DNA of 64,000 bases from Candidatus Puniceispirillum sp. (GCA_028382965.1 JAOEUK010000001.1:248001-312000), one strand, 5' to 3'; shown: positions 12,635 through 22,854, counted from the first letter of the stretch. Numbers and translations: made by a program. Notes: generated by a model from the sequence alone, not told the origin.

Positions 12635-13006
12635 TTATGCGTCGCTACCAACCTGAACAATTTCTGCAGATGTATCATTAGCCCACATTCGTTCAAGCCC
12701 GTAAAATTCACGCACTTCTGGGCGGAAAATATGAACGATTACATCATTTGCATCAATCAATATCCAGTCGGCTTGCCGCAGCCCTTCCATACCAAGAACA
12801 TCAACCTTCTTTTGTTTTAACTTAAATTCAAGGTGTTGTGCCATAGCGGTGATTTGCCTAGATGAAACACCTGAAGCAACGACCATGTAATCGGCCATTG
12901 CTGATTTAGCATCCAAAGAAATTGTCAGAATGTTTTCAGCTTTATCATCCTCAAGAGAAGTAGTGATCAAACGAAGTATTTGACCTGCATCTAATTTAGG
13001 GTGCAC
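12635..13006 (-). CDS. rsfS: Ribosome silencing factor RsfS
   Basis: SLEDDKAENILTISLDAKSAMADYMVVASGVSSRQ...DWILIDANDVIVHIFRPEVREFYGLERMW. Confidence 0.95.
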   Translation of the reverse strand: MHPKLDAGQILRLITTSLEDDKAENILTISLDAKSAMADYMVVASGVSSRQITAMAQHLEFKLKQKKVDVLGMEGLRQADWILIDANDVIVHIFRPEVREFYGLERMWANDTSAEIVQVGSDA

Positions 13007-13045
13007 TTTAGTAATGGGTATCTCCTGTAAAAATATTAAGGCTCT

Positions 13046-13729
13046 TTAAGCTTTAGATTTTGGCGTACTATTGATAGTTTTGTTATACGCTTGTTGTCGA
13101 ATTTCTGTGGCTGAAGCTGGGTTGTGCTGTCCAGTTATGAAGCACCAACTTGGCAGTTTTACAGACCTTTTTGCAATTGCGCGGCGCATCTTTCTAACTG
13201 TGTTGCGTCGTCCTAATAAACACCTTCCAGCTGCAATAGCCTTAAGAGAATAGCTTGGGCGATCGATAACGGCAATGGGTAGAAGTTGGATCATGTCGTG
13301 ATATCGGTACCATTTTGTTAACTGATCCAGATTATCTGCCCCCATTACCCAAACAAGCCGGGCAAGAGGCATCGTTTTAGAGATAAATTTTAGTGTATTA
13401 TAAGTATAGTTTTTTTGAAGCCCGGCTTCAGGCGCCATAACCCGTAAAAATGGAAAGGGAGTGGCGGTCTTGCGTGCGTCAGTCAGCCTTTTGGCAAGAG
13501 GAGCCATGTTGAAAGCGCTTTTTAATGGATTTTGCGGGCTTACAAGCCACCATATCTGGTCAAGGCCCAATTTTTGGCGTGCTTCTAATGCAACATGGAT
13601 ATGGCCCTCGTGTGCGGGATTGAACGAGCCGCCCACAAGCCCAATTTTAAGGCGCGATCGGCTGTGAAACAATACCGGTGTACGGTGGCGATGATTATTT
13701 ACGATTCTGGCCATTGCCACGAACAACAT
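13046..13729 (-). CDS. nadD: Nicotinate-nucleotide adenylyltransferase
   Basis: KIGLVGGSFNPAHEGHIHVAL; WWLVSPQNPLK; the alternative start at about 13714 also overlaps the proA 3' end. Confidence 0.95.
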   Translation of the reverse strand: MLFVAMARIVNNHRHRTPVLFHSRSRLKIGLVGGSFNPAHEGHIHVALEARQKLGLDQIWWLVSPQNPLKSAFNMAPLAKRLTDARKTATPFPFLRVMAPEAGLQKNYTYNTLKFISKTMPLARLVWVMGADNLDQLTKWYRYHDMIQLLPIAVIDRPSYSLKAIAAGRCLLGRRNTVRKMRRAIAKRSVKLPSWCFITGQHNPASATEIRQQAYNKTINSTPKSKA

Positions 13730-14975
13730 ATTTGAAACTTGTTAATTGAGCTGCGCCAACTGGCCCACGTGCATGTAACCTTCCAGTGGCAATGCCGATT
13801 TCTGCGCCCATACCAAATTCGCCGCCATCAGCAAATTGAGTGGATGCATTATGCATGACAATGGCGCTATCAATTTCAGCAAAAAACTGATTTGCGGCAG
13901 AACGTGACTCTGTAATGATTGATTCGGTATGGGATGATCCATACGTGCCAATGTGTGCAATGGCCATTTCGATATCATCAACCACTCGCACTGACAGGAT
14001 TGAATCAAGATACTCTGTACTCCAATCTGCTTCAGTTGCCGCTGTCATATCAGGCACCAAGGCGCAAGCGGCCACATCACCGCGAAGCGCACAACCAGCC
14101 TCAATCAAATCCCTAGCAATCTTGACTAGCAAATCATTTGCAACAGCCTTGTCAACTAGCAGCGTTTCAGCAGCGCCACAAATACCAGTTTGCCGCATTT
14201 TTGAATTTAGTGAGATACTGCAAGCTTTTTTGTGATCCGCATCTTTGTGGATATACAGATGACAAATACCTTCAAGATGCGCGAAAACTGGCACCCGCGC
14301 TTCTTTTTGAACCCGCTCAACAAGAGAACGACCGCCACGGGGTATTATTACATCAATGCCACCGACAGCACCTAGCATTGCACCAACGACCTTCCGGTCC
14401 GTGGTTGGAACCATTTGCACTACATCACTTGGCAAATCAACGGCTTCCAACGCTTCACGCATGATTTTAGCAAGGAGGCTAGCAGTTAGTTGTCCATCAC
14501 TACCACCTCGTAAAATGGCCGCATTTCCGGCGATAGTGCAAAGCCCTGCTGCATCAACTGTTACATTTGGCCGTGATTCGTAGATAATGCCAATAACCCC
14601 AAGAGGGGTTGAGATGCGGGCAATGTCCAGCCCATTTGGCTGTTGCCAACGGGTTAATTCAGCGCCAATTGGGTCAGGCAGATTTGTCATTGCCTCAAGG
14701 CTAAATGCCATTAATTCTATGCGTTGGTGATCAAGCGTTAGCCGGTTAATGAAAGCCCCACTTATGCCGGTAGCAGTGGCGCGGGCAACATCTTCAGAAT
14801 TCACATCAATAATTGTTGCACTTTGCGCTCTTATTGCAGTTGCAGCTGCCTGCAAGGCAGCACAGCGAATGGCAAAACTACTTTTACGTATGCTTAATTG
14901 GGCGGCACGTGACTTCTGAACCATTTCCGCAATCAAGGCCTCGGCATTTATATGCTTATTTGCCAACTCTGCCAT
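13695..14975 (-). CDS. proA: Glutamate-5-semialdehyde dehydrogenase
   Basis: GVIGIIYESRPNVTVDAAGLC, ILRGGSDG, RQTGICGAAETLLVD; ATG at 14975 preferred. Confidence 0.97.
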   Translation of the reverse strand: MAELANKHINAEALIAEMVQKSRAAQLSIRKSSFAIRCAALQAAATAIRAQSATIIDVNSEDVARATATGISGAFINRLTLDHQRIELMAFSLEAMTNLPDPIGAELTRWQQPNGLDIARISTPLGVIGIIYESRPNVTVDAAGLCTIAGNAAILRGGSDGQLTASLLAKIMREALEAVDLPSDVVQMVPTTDRKVVGAMLGAVGGIDVIIPRGGRSLVERVQKEARVPVFAHLEGICHLYIHKDADHKKACSISLNSKMRQTGICGAAETLLVDKAVANDLLVKIARDLIEAGCALRGDVAACALVPDMTAATEADWSTEYLDSILSVRVVDDIEMAIAHIGTYGSSHTESIITESRSAANQFFAEIDSAIVMHNASTQFADGGEFGMGAEIGIATGRLHARGPVGAAQLTSFKYVVRGNGQNRK

Positions 14976-15061
14976 GGTTGTTCCCTCAATATTTTGTTCA
15001 TTTTTCTGCTTCATTCCCGACTACTATCAGATCTTTTTATTTTTTGAGGGCTACCTTGAAG

Positions 15062-16207
15062 CTAAGTACCACTTATTACAAGATTATCTACATGAATCAT
15101 TTCATCGCGTCCACGATAGCCGAGAACGGTCTCGATTTCATTGCTTTTGTAACCACAAATCAGCATGGCATCATTGCTGCTGTAGCTGGATAGTCCATGT
15201 CCAATGACCGCACCTGCCTTATTTTTAACTTCAATAAGGTCGCCGCGGCCAAATTGGCCGGTAACGGCAATGACGCCGGCTGGTAGAAGTGAGCGCCCGT
15301 CTTGTAACGCGATAACTGCGCCATCATCAATGAGAATTTCCCCTTTTGGGGCAAGCGACCCAGAAATCCACTGTTTGCGGGCTGTATGCGGCGATTTTGT
15401 GGCAGTGAACACTGTATTTTTTGCTCCTGCTTGCAACTTTGACAGTGGGGCAAGATTCTGCCCATTACAAATTATCATTTGGCAACCAGCAGATGTGGCA
15501 ATTCTTGCGGCTTCTAGCTTGGTAACCATTCCACCAGACGCATAGTCCGCATTTGCCGGACCTGCCATTGCGATAATATCAGCAGTGATTTGGGGGACTA
15601 CCGCAAGGTGGGTTGCTGTGCCACAAACATTTGGATTGGCAGTATATAAGCCATCAACATCTGATAGTAGGATCAGCATATCAGCACCAATCATCGCAGC
15701 AACGCGTGCAGCAAGCCGGTCATTATCACCAAACCGAATTTCGGTGGTAGCTACTGTATCATTTTCATTAACCACTGGTACCGCGCCAAGCCCCAAAAGG
15801 GCCAGCATTGTTGCTCGGGCGTTTATATGTTTTCGTCTTGTCTCAGTATCGTCGGGTGATAGCAGAATTTGCGCAGTTTGCAACTGATGGGTGCCAAGGG
15901 ATTTCATCCAAGCATGGGCCAGTAACACCTGTCCGGCAGCTGCTGACGCCTGTTTTTCTTGGAGTTTCAATTTACCATTGCGAATGTTCAACAGTTTACG
16001 TCCAAGCGCAATGGCGCCGCTTGACACCACAACGACATTCTTACCAGTTGCTCTTAGCTTTGCGATGTCTTCAGCAATCTCATCAAGCCATGCGGTATTT
16101 ATGACTTTTTTATTATCATCGACGAGCAGGGATGATCCAACCTTAATCACGATTGTTTTAGCATGATCAAAAAAGGACTTTCTGGCCGAGGGAGCTATGG
16201 CGACCAT
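15062..16207 (-). CDS. proB: Glutamate 5-kinase with PUA domain
   Basis: [76 protein letters not shown]. Confidence 0.97.
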   Translation of the reverse strand: MVAIAPSARKSFFDHAKTIVIKVGSSLLVDDNKKVINTAWLDEIAEDIAKLRATGKNVVVVSSGAIALGRKLLNIRNGKLKLQEKQASAAAGQVLLAHAWMKSLGTHQLQTAQILLSPDDTETRRKHINARATMLALLGLGAVPVVNENDTVATTEIRFGDNDRLAARVAAMIGADMLILLSDVDGLYTANPNVCGTATHLAVVPQITADIIAMAGPANADYASGGMVTKLEAARIATSAGCQMIICNGQNLAPLSKLQAGAKNTVFTATKSPHTARKQWISGSLAPKGEILIDDGAVIALQDGRSLLPAGVIAVTGQFGRGDLIEVKNKAGAVIGHGLSSYSSNDAMLICGYKSNEIETVLGYRGRDEMIHVDNLVISGT

Positions 16208-17229
16208 GACACTTTTCCCTTTGGTTCTTGTTCCTTTGCCTTGCTTACTTCAATCACGCTGATAAGCTGACGCAGCATTGGAGTCACACCTGCACCAGTT
16301 ACAGAGGATAGTGCCAATACCTTTCCAGCACCTGCATCTTGTATAGCCTTTGCAAGGTCCGCGGCATAATCTTCTGGCGTGGCATCAAGTTTGGTCAAAC
16401 CAACAATTTCGGGCTTGTCATACAGATCACCACCATAGGCCTTTAGTTCCTCGCGAAGCATCTTCCAAGCGGCAACGGGATCTTCGCTGGTTGCATCAAT
16501 CAGATGAAGGAGAATTCTGCAGCGTTCAACATGGCCTAAAAAGCGGTGGCCAAGTCCAGCGCCTTCATGGGCCCCCTCGATTAGGCCCGGAATATCAGCC
16601 ATAACAAATTCCTTGCCATCGACGCCAACCACACCAAGGTTAGGGTGAAGTGTGGTAAAGGGATAATCGGCAATTTTTGGTCGGGCTGCGGAAACTGCAC
16701 TTAGAAATGTGGACTTGCCCGCATTTGGCATGCCAAGAAGGCCGGCATCAGCAATGAGTTTAAGCCGAAGCCAGACCCACATTTCTTGTCCATCTTCACC
16801 CGGTTGCGATTTTCGGGGTGCACGGTTGGTTGATGATTTGAAAAAGGCATTTCCTTTGCCGCCAGACCCGCCTTTTGCAAGGATGATTGACTGGCCCTCA
16901 TAGGTAAGGTCAGCAAGAATAGTCAGCCGATCATCGGATAGGATTTGTGTTCCAATAGGAAGGCGCATAATTATGTCCTGACCGGAAGCGCCACTGCGAT
17001 CACGGCCAGCGCCTGGCCTCCCAGATTCAGCCTTGAAATGTTGTTGATAGCGATAATCAATCAGGGTATTTAATCCATTGACAGCCAACGCCACAATATT
17101 ACCACCGCGCCCACCATTGCCTCCATCAGGACCACCAAATGGCACATGAGCCTCGCGCCGAAAGCTCACAGCGCCTGGGCCGCCATGCCCTGACCGTGAG
17201 TAGATTTTAGCCTGATCGAGAAATTTCAT
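16195..17229 (-). CDS. obgE: GTPase ObgE/CgtA
   Basis: [77 protein letters not shown]. Confidence 0.97.
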   Translation of the reverse strand: MKFLDQAKIYSRSGHGGPGAVSFRREAHVPFGGPDGGNGGRGGNIVALAVNGLNTLIDYRYQQHFKAESGRPGAGRDRSGASGQDIIMRLPIGTQILSDDRLTILADLTYEGQSIILAKGGSGGKGNAFFKSSTNRAPRKSQPGEDGQEMWVWLRLKLIADAGLLGMPNAGKSTFLSAVSAARPKIADYPFTTLHPNLGVVGVDGKEFVMADIPGLIEGAHEGAGLGHRFLGHVERCRILLHLIDATSEDPVAAWKMLREELKAYGGDLYDKPEIVGLTKLDATPEDYAADLAKAIQDAGAGKVLALSSVTGAGVTPMLRQLISVIEVSKAKEQEPKGKVSWSP

Positions 17230-17425
17230 TACTACCATTCCAATTTTAGGATCTGGATTTGACCATCATTTTAGCAAAAACCTTTAGTTTACAATGCCCG
17301 CAGGGCATCGGCCAATTTTTGCAGTAAATAAAAGGGGAATAACAACTGTCATCCCCCTAATTATTTGCATTGCCACCAATACCGAGCCGCTTTTTGTGCA
17401 TCATGTACTGTCGATGACTAAATCG

Positions 17426-17695
17426 CTATTCAGCGGCTTTGGCCATCGACAATACATTCACAAACATTTTTCCACCCGACTTTTCGAGGAAAGCAACTTT
17501 GCCCTCAACCAATGCAAATAGTGTGTGATCTTTGCCCATACCAACATTTTGGCCGGGATTAACTTTAGTTCCTCGCTGGCGAACAATAATATTGCCAGCC
17601 AAAACGGTTTCCCCACCAAATTTTTTTACACCAAGTCTGCGGCCAGCCGAATCACGGCCGTTTCTAGAGCTTCCACCTGCTTTTTTATGTGCCAT
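17426..17695 (-). CDS. rpmA: 50S ribosomal protein L27
   Basis: [52 protein letters not shown]. Confidence 0.98.
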   Translation of the reverse strand: MAHKKAGGSSRNGRDSAGRRLGVKKFGGETVLAGNIIVRQRGTKVNPGQNVGMGKDHTLFALVEGKVAFLEKSGGKMFVNVLSMAKAAE

Positions 17696-17746
17696 TTTTA
17701 ATCAACTTTCTTAAGCTTAATGCAACAATCGCGGCGTGACCCTTGT

Positions 17747-18244
17747 CTATTTTTTAGCAGCTGGCTTTTTTGCCGCTACAGATTTAGGTGCAGCTTTTTT
17801 AGCAGCTGGCTTTTTTGCCGCTACAGATTTAGGTGCAGCTTTTTTTGTAGATGGTTTTTTTGCTGTTGTTTCTTCAGCTGGCTTTTTAGGCGCTGCTTTA
17901 ACAACAGGTATTGCTGTTTTCAGTTTTTTTGCATCTTCTGCAATATCATTAATTTTTAGTAGAGTTAGATCTTGCCTATGACCTTGAGTGCGTCGATGAT
18001 TCTTACGACGCTTGCGGCGGAAAATAATAATTTTTGGTCCACGTGTTTGACGGATTACTGTCGCACTAACACCGGCTCCATCAACGCGCGGCGTTCCGAT
18101 GGTAACTTTTTCACCGTCAGCAAGCATAACGATGTCACTCAAAATAATTTGCTCGCCTTCTTCTGCAGACAGACGTTCCACTAGAATGGTGTCATCCTTT
18201 GAAACACGGTATTGTTTGCCACCGGTTTTCACCAAAGCGTACAT
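17747..18244 (-). CDS. rplU: 50S ribosomal protein L21 with an extended Lys/Ala/Pro-rich C-terminal tail
   Basis: MYALVKTGGKQYRVSKDD...RRKRRKNHRRTQGHRQDLTLLKI; about 60 extra residues end in two exact AAPKSVAAKKPAAKK repeats. Confidence 0.95.
   Translation of the reverse strand: MYALVKTGGKQYRVSKDDTILVERLSAEEGEQIILSDIVMLADGEKVTIGTPRVDGAGVSATVIRQTRGPKIIIFRRKRRKNHRRTQGHRQDLTLLKINDIAEDAKKLKTAIPVVKAAPKKPAEETTAKKPSTKKAAPKSVAAKKPAAKKAAPKSVAAKKPAAKK
17750..17839 (+). repeat. 45-bp exact tandem duplication (2 copies) in the rplU 3' end
   Basis: ttttttagcagctggcttttttgccgctacagatttaggtgcagc occurs back to back at 17750-17794 and 17795-17839. Confidence 0.95.
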
Positions 18245-18331
18245 GGCGATTTTCCTTACCTAAACATTTCGATGTCAAAGCATCCGGCAAAACCTAAAAC
18301 ACTTATTTCATCACATCATTTAATCAGTTGT

Positions 18332-18442
18332 GGTCGGGTTTTCCGACCGATCACTATTTCTCAAAAACGAAGCAGCGTCACATCAACAGACCAGTCAACG
18401 CAAGACAGCGGCCTGAAATATACGCTTTGCGGCCCTGCTGTC
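18332..18442 (-). promoter_or_regulatory. Possible structured 5' leader upstream of rplU-rpmA (two hairpins)
   Basis: GGTCGG-gtttt-CCGACC at 18332-18348 and GACAGCGGCC...GGCCctGCTGTC at 18404-18442, 90-200 nt upstream of the rplU start. Confidence 0.3.
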
Positions 18443-19335
18443 AAGTCTCCTGATACTTTTGCGCTCCTTTTCCATTACAGCCCTGTGCTATATTTTTACT
18501 GCAGTTTTAAACAATTTGGCCTTAGTCTGGATCAGTCTGTTAACTCACCCCTAAACTTGTGACGTTATGATTGACACTATTTACTCCCATGCAGATGGTT
18601 TGTTGATACCTGATTCATAGTGGTTCTATTCTATTTCAGGATACAATTTTGATGTATTTCAGGTATTTTGCTGCAAGACTGCCATATTGAGCTCAACCCG
18701 AGTGTAAGGGGCTTTTGATGCAAGAATACAAACAGCTTTCCAGCGCAATGGTTTTGTTATTAATTTAGCGTGGATTTGGCCAAATTTCTTTATTGATTGG
18801 AGAATAAAAAGTTTGGAATTAGGGTTGCGAGCTGGATATTGGCCATAGCAACAACAGGCTCGCAATAAAGATGCGAGGGGATCTGAGCGGAATATGGTTT
18901 GGCAATGGCAACAATTTTTGCCTTTCAGTATACTGCTAGCACGCCTAATATCAGTTCGGAGAGTCGCCGTGGCACTTTAATTGCCAAACTCACAACAACT
19001 AATATTACGCTAAATAATCTTTCACCAGTGGCTATGGGAATACTGTTTGCCTGAGCCACTTTTGCCATGGCCTCATGCATGTTGAAGAGGCGTTGGTTCC
19101 TAAAACCACAATGGGTCGAAGGGCTCTATTCCGTTTAATGCGTAGGTCAGACTATTATTCGCAATATTTTAGAAAGAATTATATGGGTATTAATCATCAG
19201 CAAGAGGAAACTATTAGCAAGTATTGGGTATTGGGCTTAAAAGTGTGTCTAGAAAATCAGGGTTATTAACAGTATACTGCAGAGGTAAAGGGCGATAGGG
19301 CTGTTGTCTTAGAAGTTATTTTATATGAGGTTTAC

Positions 19336-20316
19336 ATGACGCTGGCCCAGATAAAGTATTTGAATATTCCAGCGGCAGATTCACTTAGGCTTGATGATGT
19401 TATGAAAATCTATGCAGCTTTGCGGCCGAGTATGCCAAATGGCAAGAAAGGTGCCTGTCAGGAAGCATCAAGGTTGATTGATATTTTAGATGAATTTGAT
19501 GGACTGGTTCTTGATGCATATGGAGTTATTAATGTGGGCGATGGTCCAATTGATGGTATTATGGATTTACTGGAGACGGCTGACAAAAAAGCTAAGCCAG
19601 TAATTGTTCTCACAAATGGTAGCAGTTTTCCATCAGCACGTACGTGCGACAAATATTTAAATTGGCAGTTACCGATTAAATGCTCTGATGTATTGTCTAG
19701 CCGAGATGCATTTATTGCTCAATTTTTTGGTGAACCGAAGACTGCGTTGCGGGTGAGACCGATAATTGGTTGCCTTGGGCAAAATATTGAACCGCTTACT
19801 GGCAGCAATTTTTTAAGTTATGGCCATGATACCAACTTTTGGGAGAAGGCGGAGGAATTGGTTTTTTTTGGTGCGGTTGGTTGGGGGGAGGTTGACCAGA
19901 TTGCTTTCGAAGCTGCGATGATTGGCCGGCCACGGCCATTGCACATTGCTAATCCTGATGTGACAGCTCCACAAGTCGGAGGAAGGCTTTCTGCAGAGCC
20001 TGGTTATTGGACTGCACGGATGATGAAAGCAGCGGCTAGTCGTTTGGTGGAGCAGGATATTAGATGGTATGGTAAACCCTACGCCCCAGCGTTTGAATTG
20101 GCGCTTCAGCGAATGCAGAAAAGACTTGGTCACAATGTTGATAATCGTCGTATTGCTATGGTTGGTGATAGCTTACATACTGACATTCTTGGTGGAAGCG
20201 CGGTTGGCATGACAACAGTTTTGATAACGAGGCATGGGCTTTTTTGTGGGGGGATAGCATCATCCTATATGGAGACGTCAGGAATATACCCAGATTGGGT
20301 GGTTGATACCCTTTAG
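19336..20316 (+). CDS. HAD-superfamily IIA hydrolase (TIGR01459-like)
   Basis: DGLVLDAYGVINVGDGPIDG motif I variant, VLTNGSS motif II, AMVGDSLHTDILGGSAVGM motif IV. Confidence 0.85.
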   Translation: MTLAQIKYLNIPAADSLRLDDVMKIYAALRPSMPNGKKGACQEASRLIDILDEFDGLVLDAYGVINVGDGPIDGIMDLLETADKKAKPVIVLTNGSSFPSARTCDKYLNWQLPIKCSDVLSSRDAFIAQFFGEPKTALRVRPIIGCLGQNIEPLTGSNFLSYGHDTNFWEKAEELVFFGAVGWGEVDQIAFEAAMIGRPRPLHIANPDVTAPQVGGRLSAEPGYWTARMMKAAASRLVEQDIRWYGKPYAPAFELALQRMQKRLGHNVDNRRIAMVGDSLHTDILGGSAVGMTTVLITRHGLFCGGIASSYMETSGIYPDWVVDTL

Positions 20317-20334
20317 TGATTTTTGGAGGTTTGG

Positions 20335-20685
20335 ATGAAGCGGAGTTTTATTTTGCAAGGGCTAGAATGTCAGGCATCAATTGGCATCTACGAGTTGGAG
20401 CGCGCTAGTCCTCAGAGAATAACAGTCGATGCTGAGTTGATGCTATCTTTAGCGAGTGAGCCATTAAACGACCAAGTAGAGAGCACGTTGAATTATGATG
20501 TGATCAGAGAAACAATTCATAGGATAGTATCAAAAAAACATTATGACCTTCAAGAAACCTTGGCAAGATGCTTGTTTGAAGCGCTGCGATCCCTCGATGG
20601 TGTTCAGTCTGTGCGCGTGCAAACCTCAAAACCAGATGCCTATAACGATTGTAAAACGATCGCTTACGAATTAAGTGACCTCTAG
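20335..20685 (+). CDS. folB: Dihydroneopterin aldolase
   Basis: LQGLECQASIGIYELERASPQRITVDAELML...NYDVIRETIHRIV...LQETLARCLFEAL; start at 20335. Confidence 0.8.
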   Translation: MKRSFILQGLECQASIGIYELERASPQRITVDAELMLSLASEPLNDQVESTLNYDVIRETIHRIVSKKHYDLQETLARCLFEALRSLDGVQSVRVQTSKPDAYNDCKTIAYELSDL

Positions 20686-20692
20686 TTTGAGA

Positions 20693-21154
20693 TCATCCTA
20701 ATCGATCAATTTTAGCTTTGAGTTGATTAAATTCACGACGAATTAGTGCTAGGTGGTCTTCATTGTTTGCATCAGCGCCACTACGAATACTGTCCAGGCT
20801 GGCACCAAGCGCCTCTTCTGCTTGCCCTTTATGAGTAAGAAAAGCATCCATAGTGCGCTCAAGATAGCGGGATAAAATAGGCTCCATGCGATCACCGTAA
20901 AATCTTATCAGTTGCTGCAAAACGCTAATGGGCAATAATTTATGACCTTTGGATTCCATTTCTAGGATAATTTGGACAAGAGTAAAGCGGGTTAAGTCTT
21001 TACCGCTTTTGACATCAAAAACACGAAAATCCACGCCGTCTTGCACCATTACGGTTAAGTTGTCGATGGTCACGTAGCGTGATGAGTTTGTGTTATACAG
21101 ACGACGATTCGCATATTTGCGGATGATCAATTGATTTGTGACTTGTTTTGGCAT
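20693..21154 (-). CDS. phaR: Polyhydroxyalkanoate synthesis regulator PhaR
   Basis: IIRKYANRRLYNTNSSRYVTIDNLTVMVQDGVDFRVFDVKSGKDLTRFTLVQIILEME; PHB/PHA accumulation regulator DNA-binding domain. Confidence 0.93.
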   Translation of the reverse strand: MPKQVTNQLIIRKYANRRLYNTNSSRYVTIDNLTVMVQDGVDFRVFDVKSGKDLTRFTLVQIILEMESKGHKLLPISVLQQLIRFYGDRMEPILSRYLERTMDAFLTHKGQAEEALGASLDSIRSGADANNEDHLALIRREFNQLKAKIDRLG

Positions 21155-21300
21155 CATAAAAAGCTCTAAATGTTCACAAAGACGCTTTTTTAGCAAAAGT
21201 TATAAGTATACGCAATGCTGCAATGCAAAATAATATTTTTCAACAAATATGAAGTTTTTAAAAATATATGCTGCAATGCAGCAAATAAGGTTTGCTTTGA

Positions 21301-22047
21301 ATGTATGATGACATAGTCGAATTTAGAGCATTTTACCAAACTAGCTTTGGCCAAGCTGTTTCCAGTCTTATCCAGAAACAGCTTGGCTCATTCTGGCAAG
21401 GTGGACCATCGTTATCAGCAGCTTGCCTTGGCTTTGGATTTCCACAGATTGATGCGATAGCAAACGTACTGGCATTAATGCCAGCTAGACATGGTGCAAT
21501 TGTATGGCCATCGATAAGGTCAGTCCGTAGTTGTTTGGTGGAGCCTAATGCTTTGCCCCTTCCTGATGTCCATTTGGATCGATTGCTTTTAATGCATGCG
21601 CTAGAATTTGAGTCTGACCCGGGCAAGACTCTTGAAGAATGTTGGCGGGTGTTAGATGGTGCTGGTCGACTTATGGTCGTTGTCCCCAATCGCCGTGGCC
21701 TTTGGGCTTGCGCCGAACACAATCCGTTTGGTTATGGCCGTCCTTTTTCAAGCAGTCAGCTGAAGCAATTATTACGAGCACATGGATTTGAACCGCGCCA
21801 AACGTATCGTGCGGTTTTTGTTCAGCCAATACCGGACAAACTCTTTCAGCGCTTTGTATCAGCAATAGAACGAATCGGCACCAGGTTGTGGCCTGCTACA
21901 GGTGGTGTTCTTCTTGTAGAAGCAGACAAAATACTTTATTCAGCTGCAAACAAAGGGTCAAAGCTGCATCGTCTAAAGAAAAAATCTGGAACCTCTATTC
22001 TAGTGGGTCAAGCGCGTGGCACATTCCCAAAGAAGACTTTGACGTAG
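21301..22047 (+). CDS. Class I SAM-dependent methyltransferase
   Basis: LDRLLLMHALEFESDPGKTLEECWRVLDGAGRLMVVVPNRRGLWA; methyltransferase 11-like core; upstream of chorismate mutase. Confidence 0.8.
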   Translation: MYDDIVEFRAFYQTSFGQAVSSLIQKQLGSFWQGGPSLSAACLGFGFPQIDAIANVLALMPARHGAIVWPSIRSVRSCLVEPNALPLPDVHLDRLLLMHALEFESDPGKTLEECWRVLDGAGRLMVVVPNRRGLWACAEHNPFGYGRPFSSSQLKQLLRAHGFEPRQTYRAVFVQPIPDKLFQRFVSAIERIGTRLWPATGGVLLVEADKILYSAANKGSKLHRLKKKSGTSILVGQARGTFPKKTLT

Positions 22048-22111
22048 GCTCATTATTTACAATCGTATTACGTACTGACTGTAATATATCGGTTTAAAAA
22101 GGTGGAAAAAG

Positions 22112-22798
22112 GTGAGTAAGAGTGAAGATTTGAAGCAGTTGCGGAGTGAAATCGATTGTCTGGATGATAAGATTTTACAAGCTTTGATAAAGCGCATGCA
22201 GCTATCGGACCAAATAATTTCATCTAAAAATGGTGTTGCAGCATTTCGTCCGGGACGTGAGGCAGTGCTAGTGCGCCAACTCATTGCTAAAAGTACATCC
22301 TATGGTGGGGGTTTAGCGCCAGAGGCAATTCTAGGAATTTGGCGGCAAATTATGGCAGCTAGCCTTAACCGCCAGAATGGAGAGGTGGCCTGTGCGGTCC
22401 ATAAAAAGGTTATGCCAGTAGTAGCTTGGCATATGGGTAGCGCCTCTAAACTAATGATTAATGAACAACTTTTTCCATTGATTGAAGCGGTTGCGTCGGG
22501 TCAATGTCAATATGCGCTGGTACCAGCCGATGAAGATATAGAAACTTTACTAGCATGTCTCGACCAACATCATCAGTTAAAGGTTATTGCGCGGACACCA
22601 CTTTATGAGATGCGAGTTATTCCCGCTGCTTTTATAATCGCCAATTACTTACCAGATATGTCTGGTGATGACATAAGCCTTTTTGCTAGAAATTCACCTG
22701 ATGGTTTTAATCTTCTAAAAATTGAAGGTCATTATGAGATGTTATCGTCAAGTTGCGTGTCAAAAAATACAAGACTTATAGGAGGATACGCCCGCTGA
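22112..22798 (+). CDS. Chorismate mutase (AroQ-type N-terminal domain plus C-terminal extension)
   Basis: LKQLRSEIDCLDDKILQALIKRMQLSDQIISSKN...FRPGREAVLVRQL...ILGIWRQIMAASLNRQ. Confidence 0.85.
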   Translation: MSKSEDLKQLRSEIDCLDDKILQALIKRMQLSDQIISSKNGVAAFRPGREAVLVRQLIAKSTSYGGGLAPEAILGIWRQIMAASLNRQNGEVACAVHKKVMPVVAWHMGSASKLMINEQLFPLIEAVASGQCQYALVPADEDIETLLACLDQHHQLKVIARTPLYEMRVIPAAFIIANYLPDMSGDDISLFARNSPDGFNLLKIEGHYEMLSSSCVSKNTRLIGGYAR

Positions 22799-22854
22799 AG
22801 TGTATTAAATATGAAATGATTTAAAAGCGATAAAGACACAGTGAAGGCAAAATA

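Noticed and set aside
13915-14583. Several overlapping plus-strand ORFs of 65-108 aa
   Set aside because: Antisense to proA with strong sense-strand coding evidence
17294-17308. ATGCCC-gca-GGGCAT hairpin between obgE and rpmA
   Set aside because: No T-tract in the transcribed (minus) orientation, so not supported as a terminator
18659-19269. 64-68 aa ORFs in the rplU-HAD intergenic region
   Set aside because: No family resemblance or convincing RBS; length expected by chance
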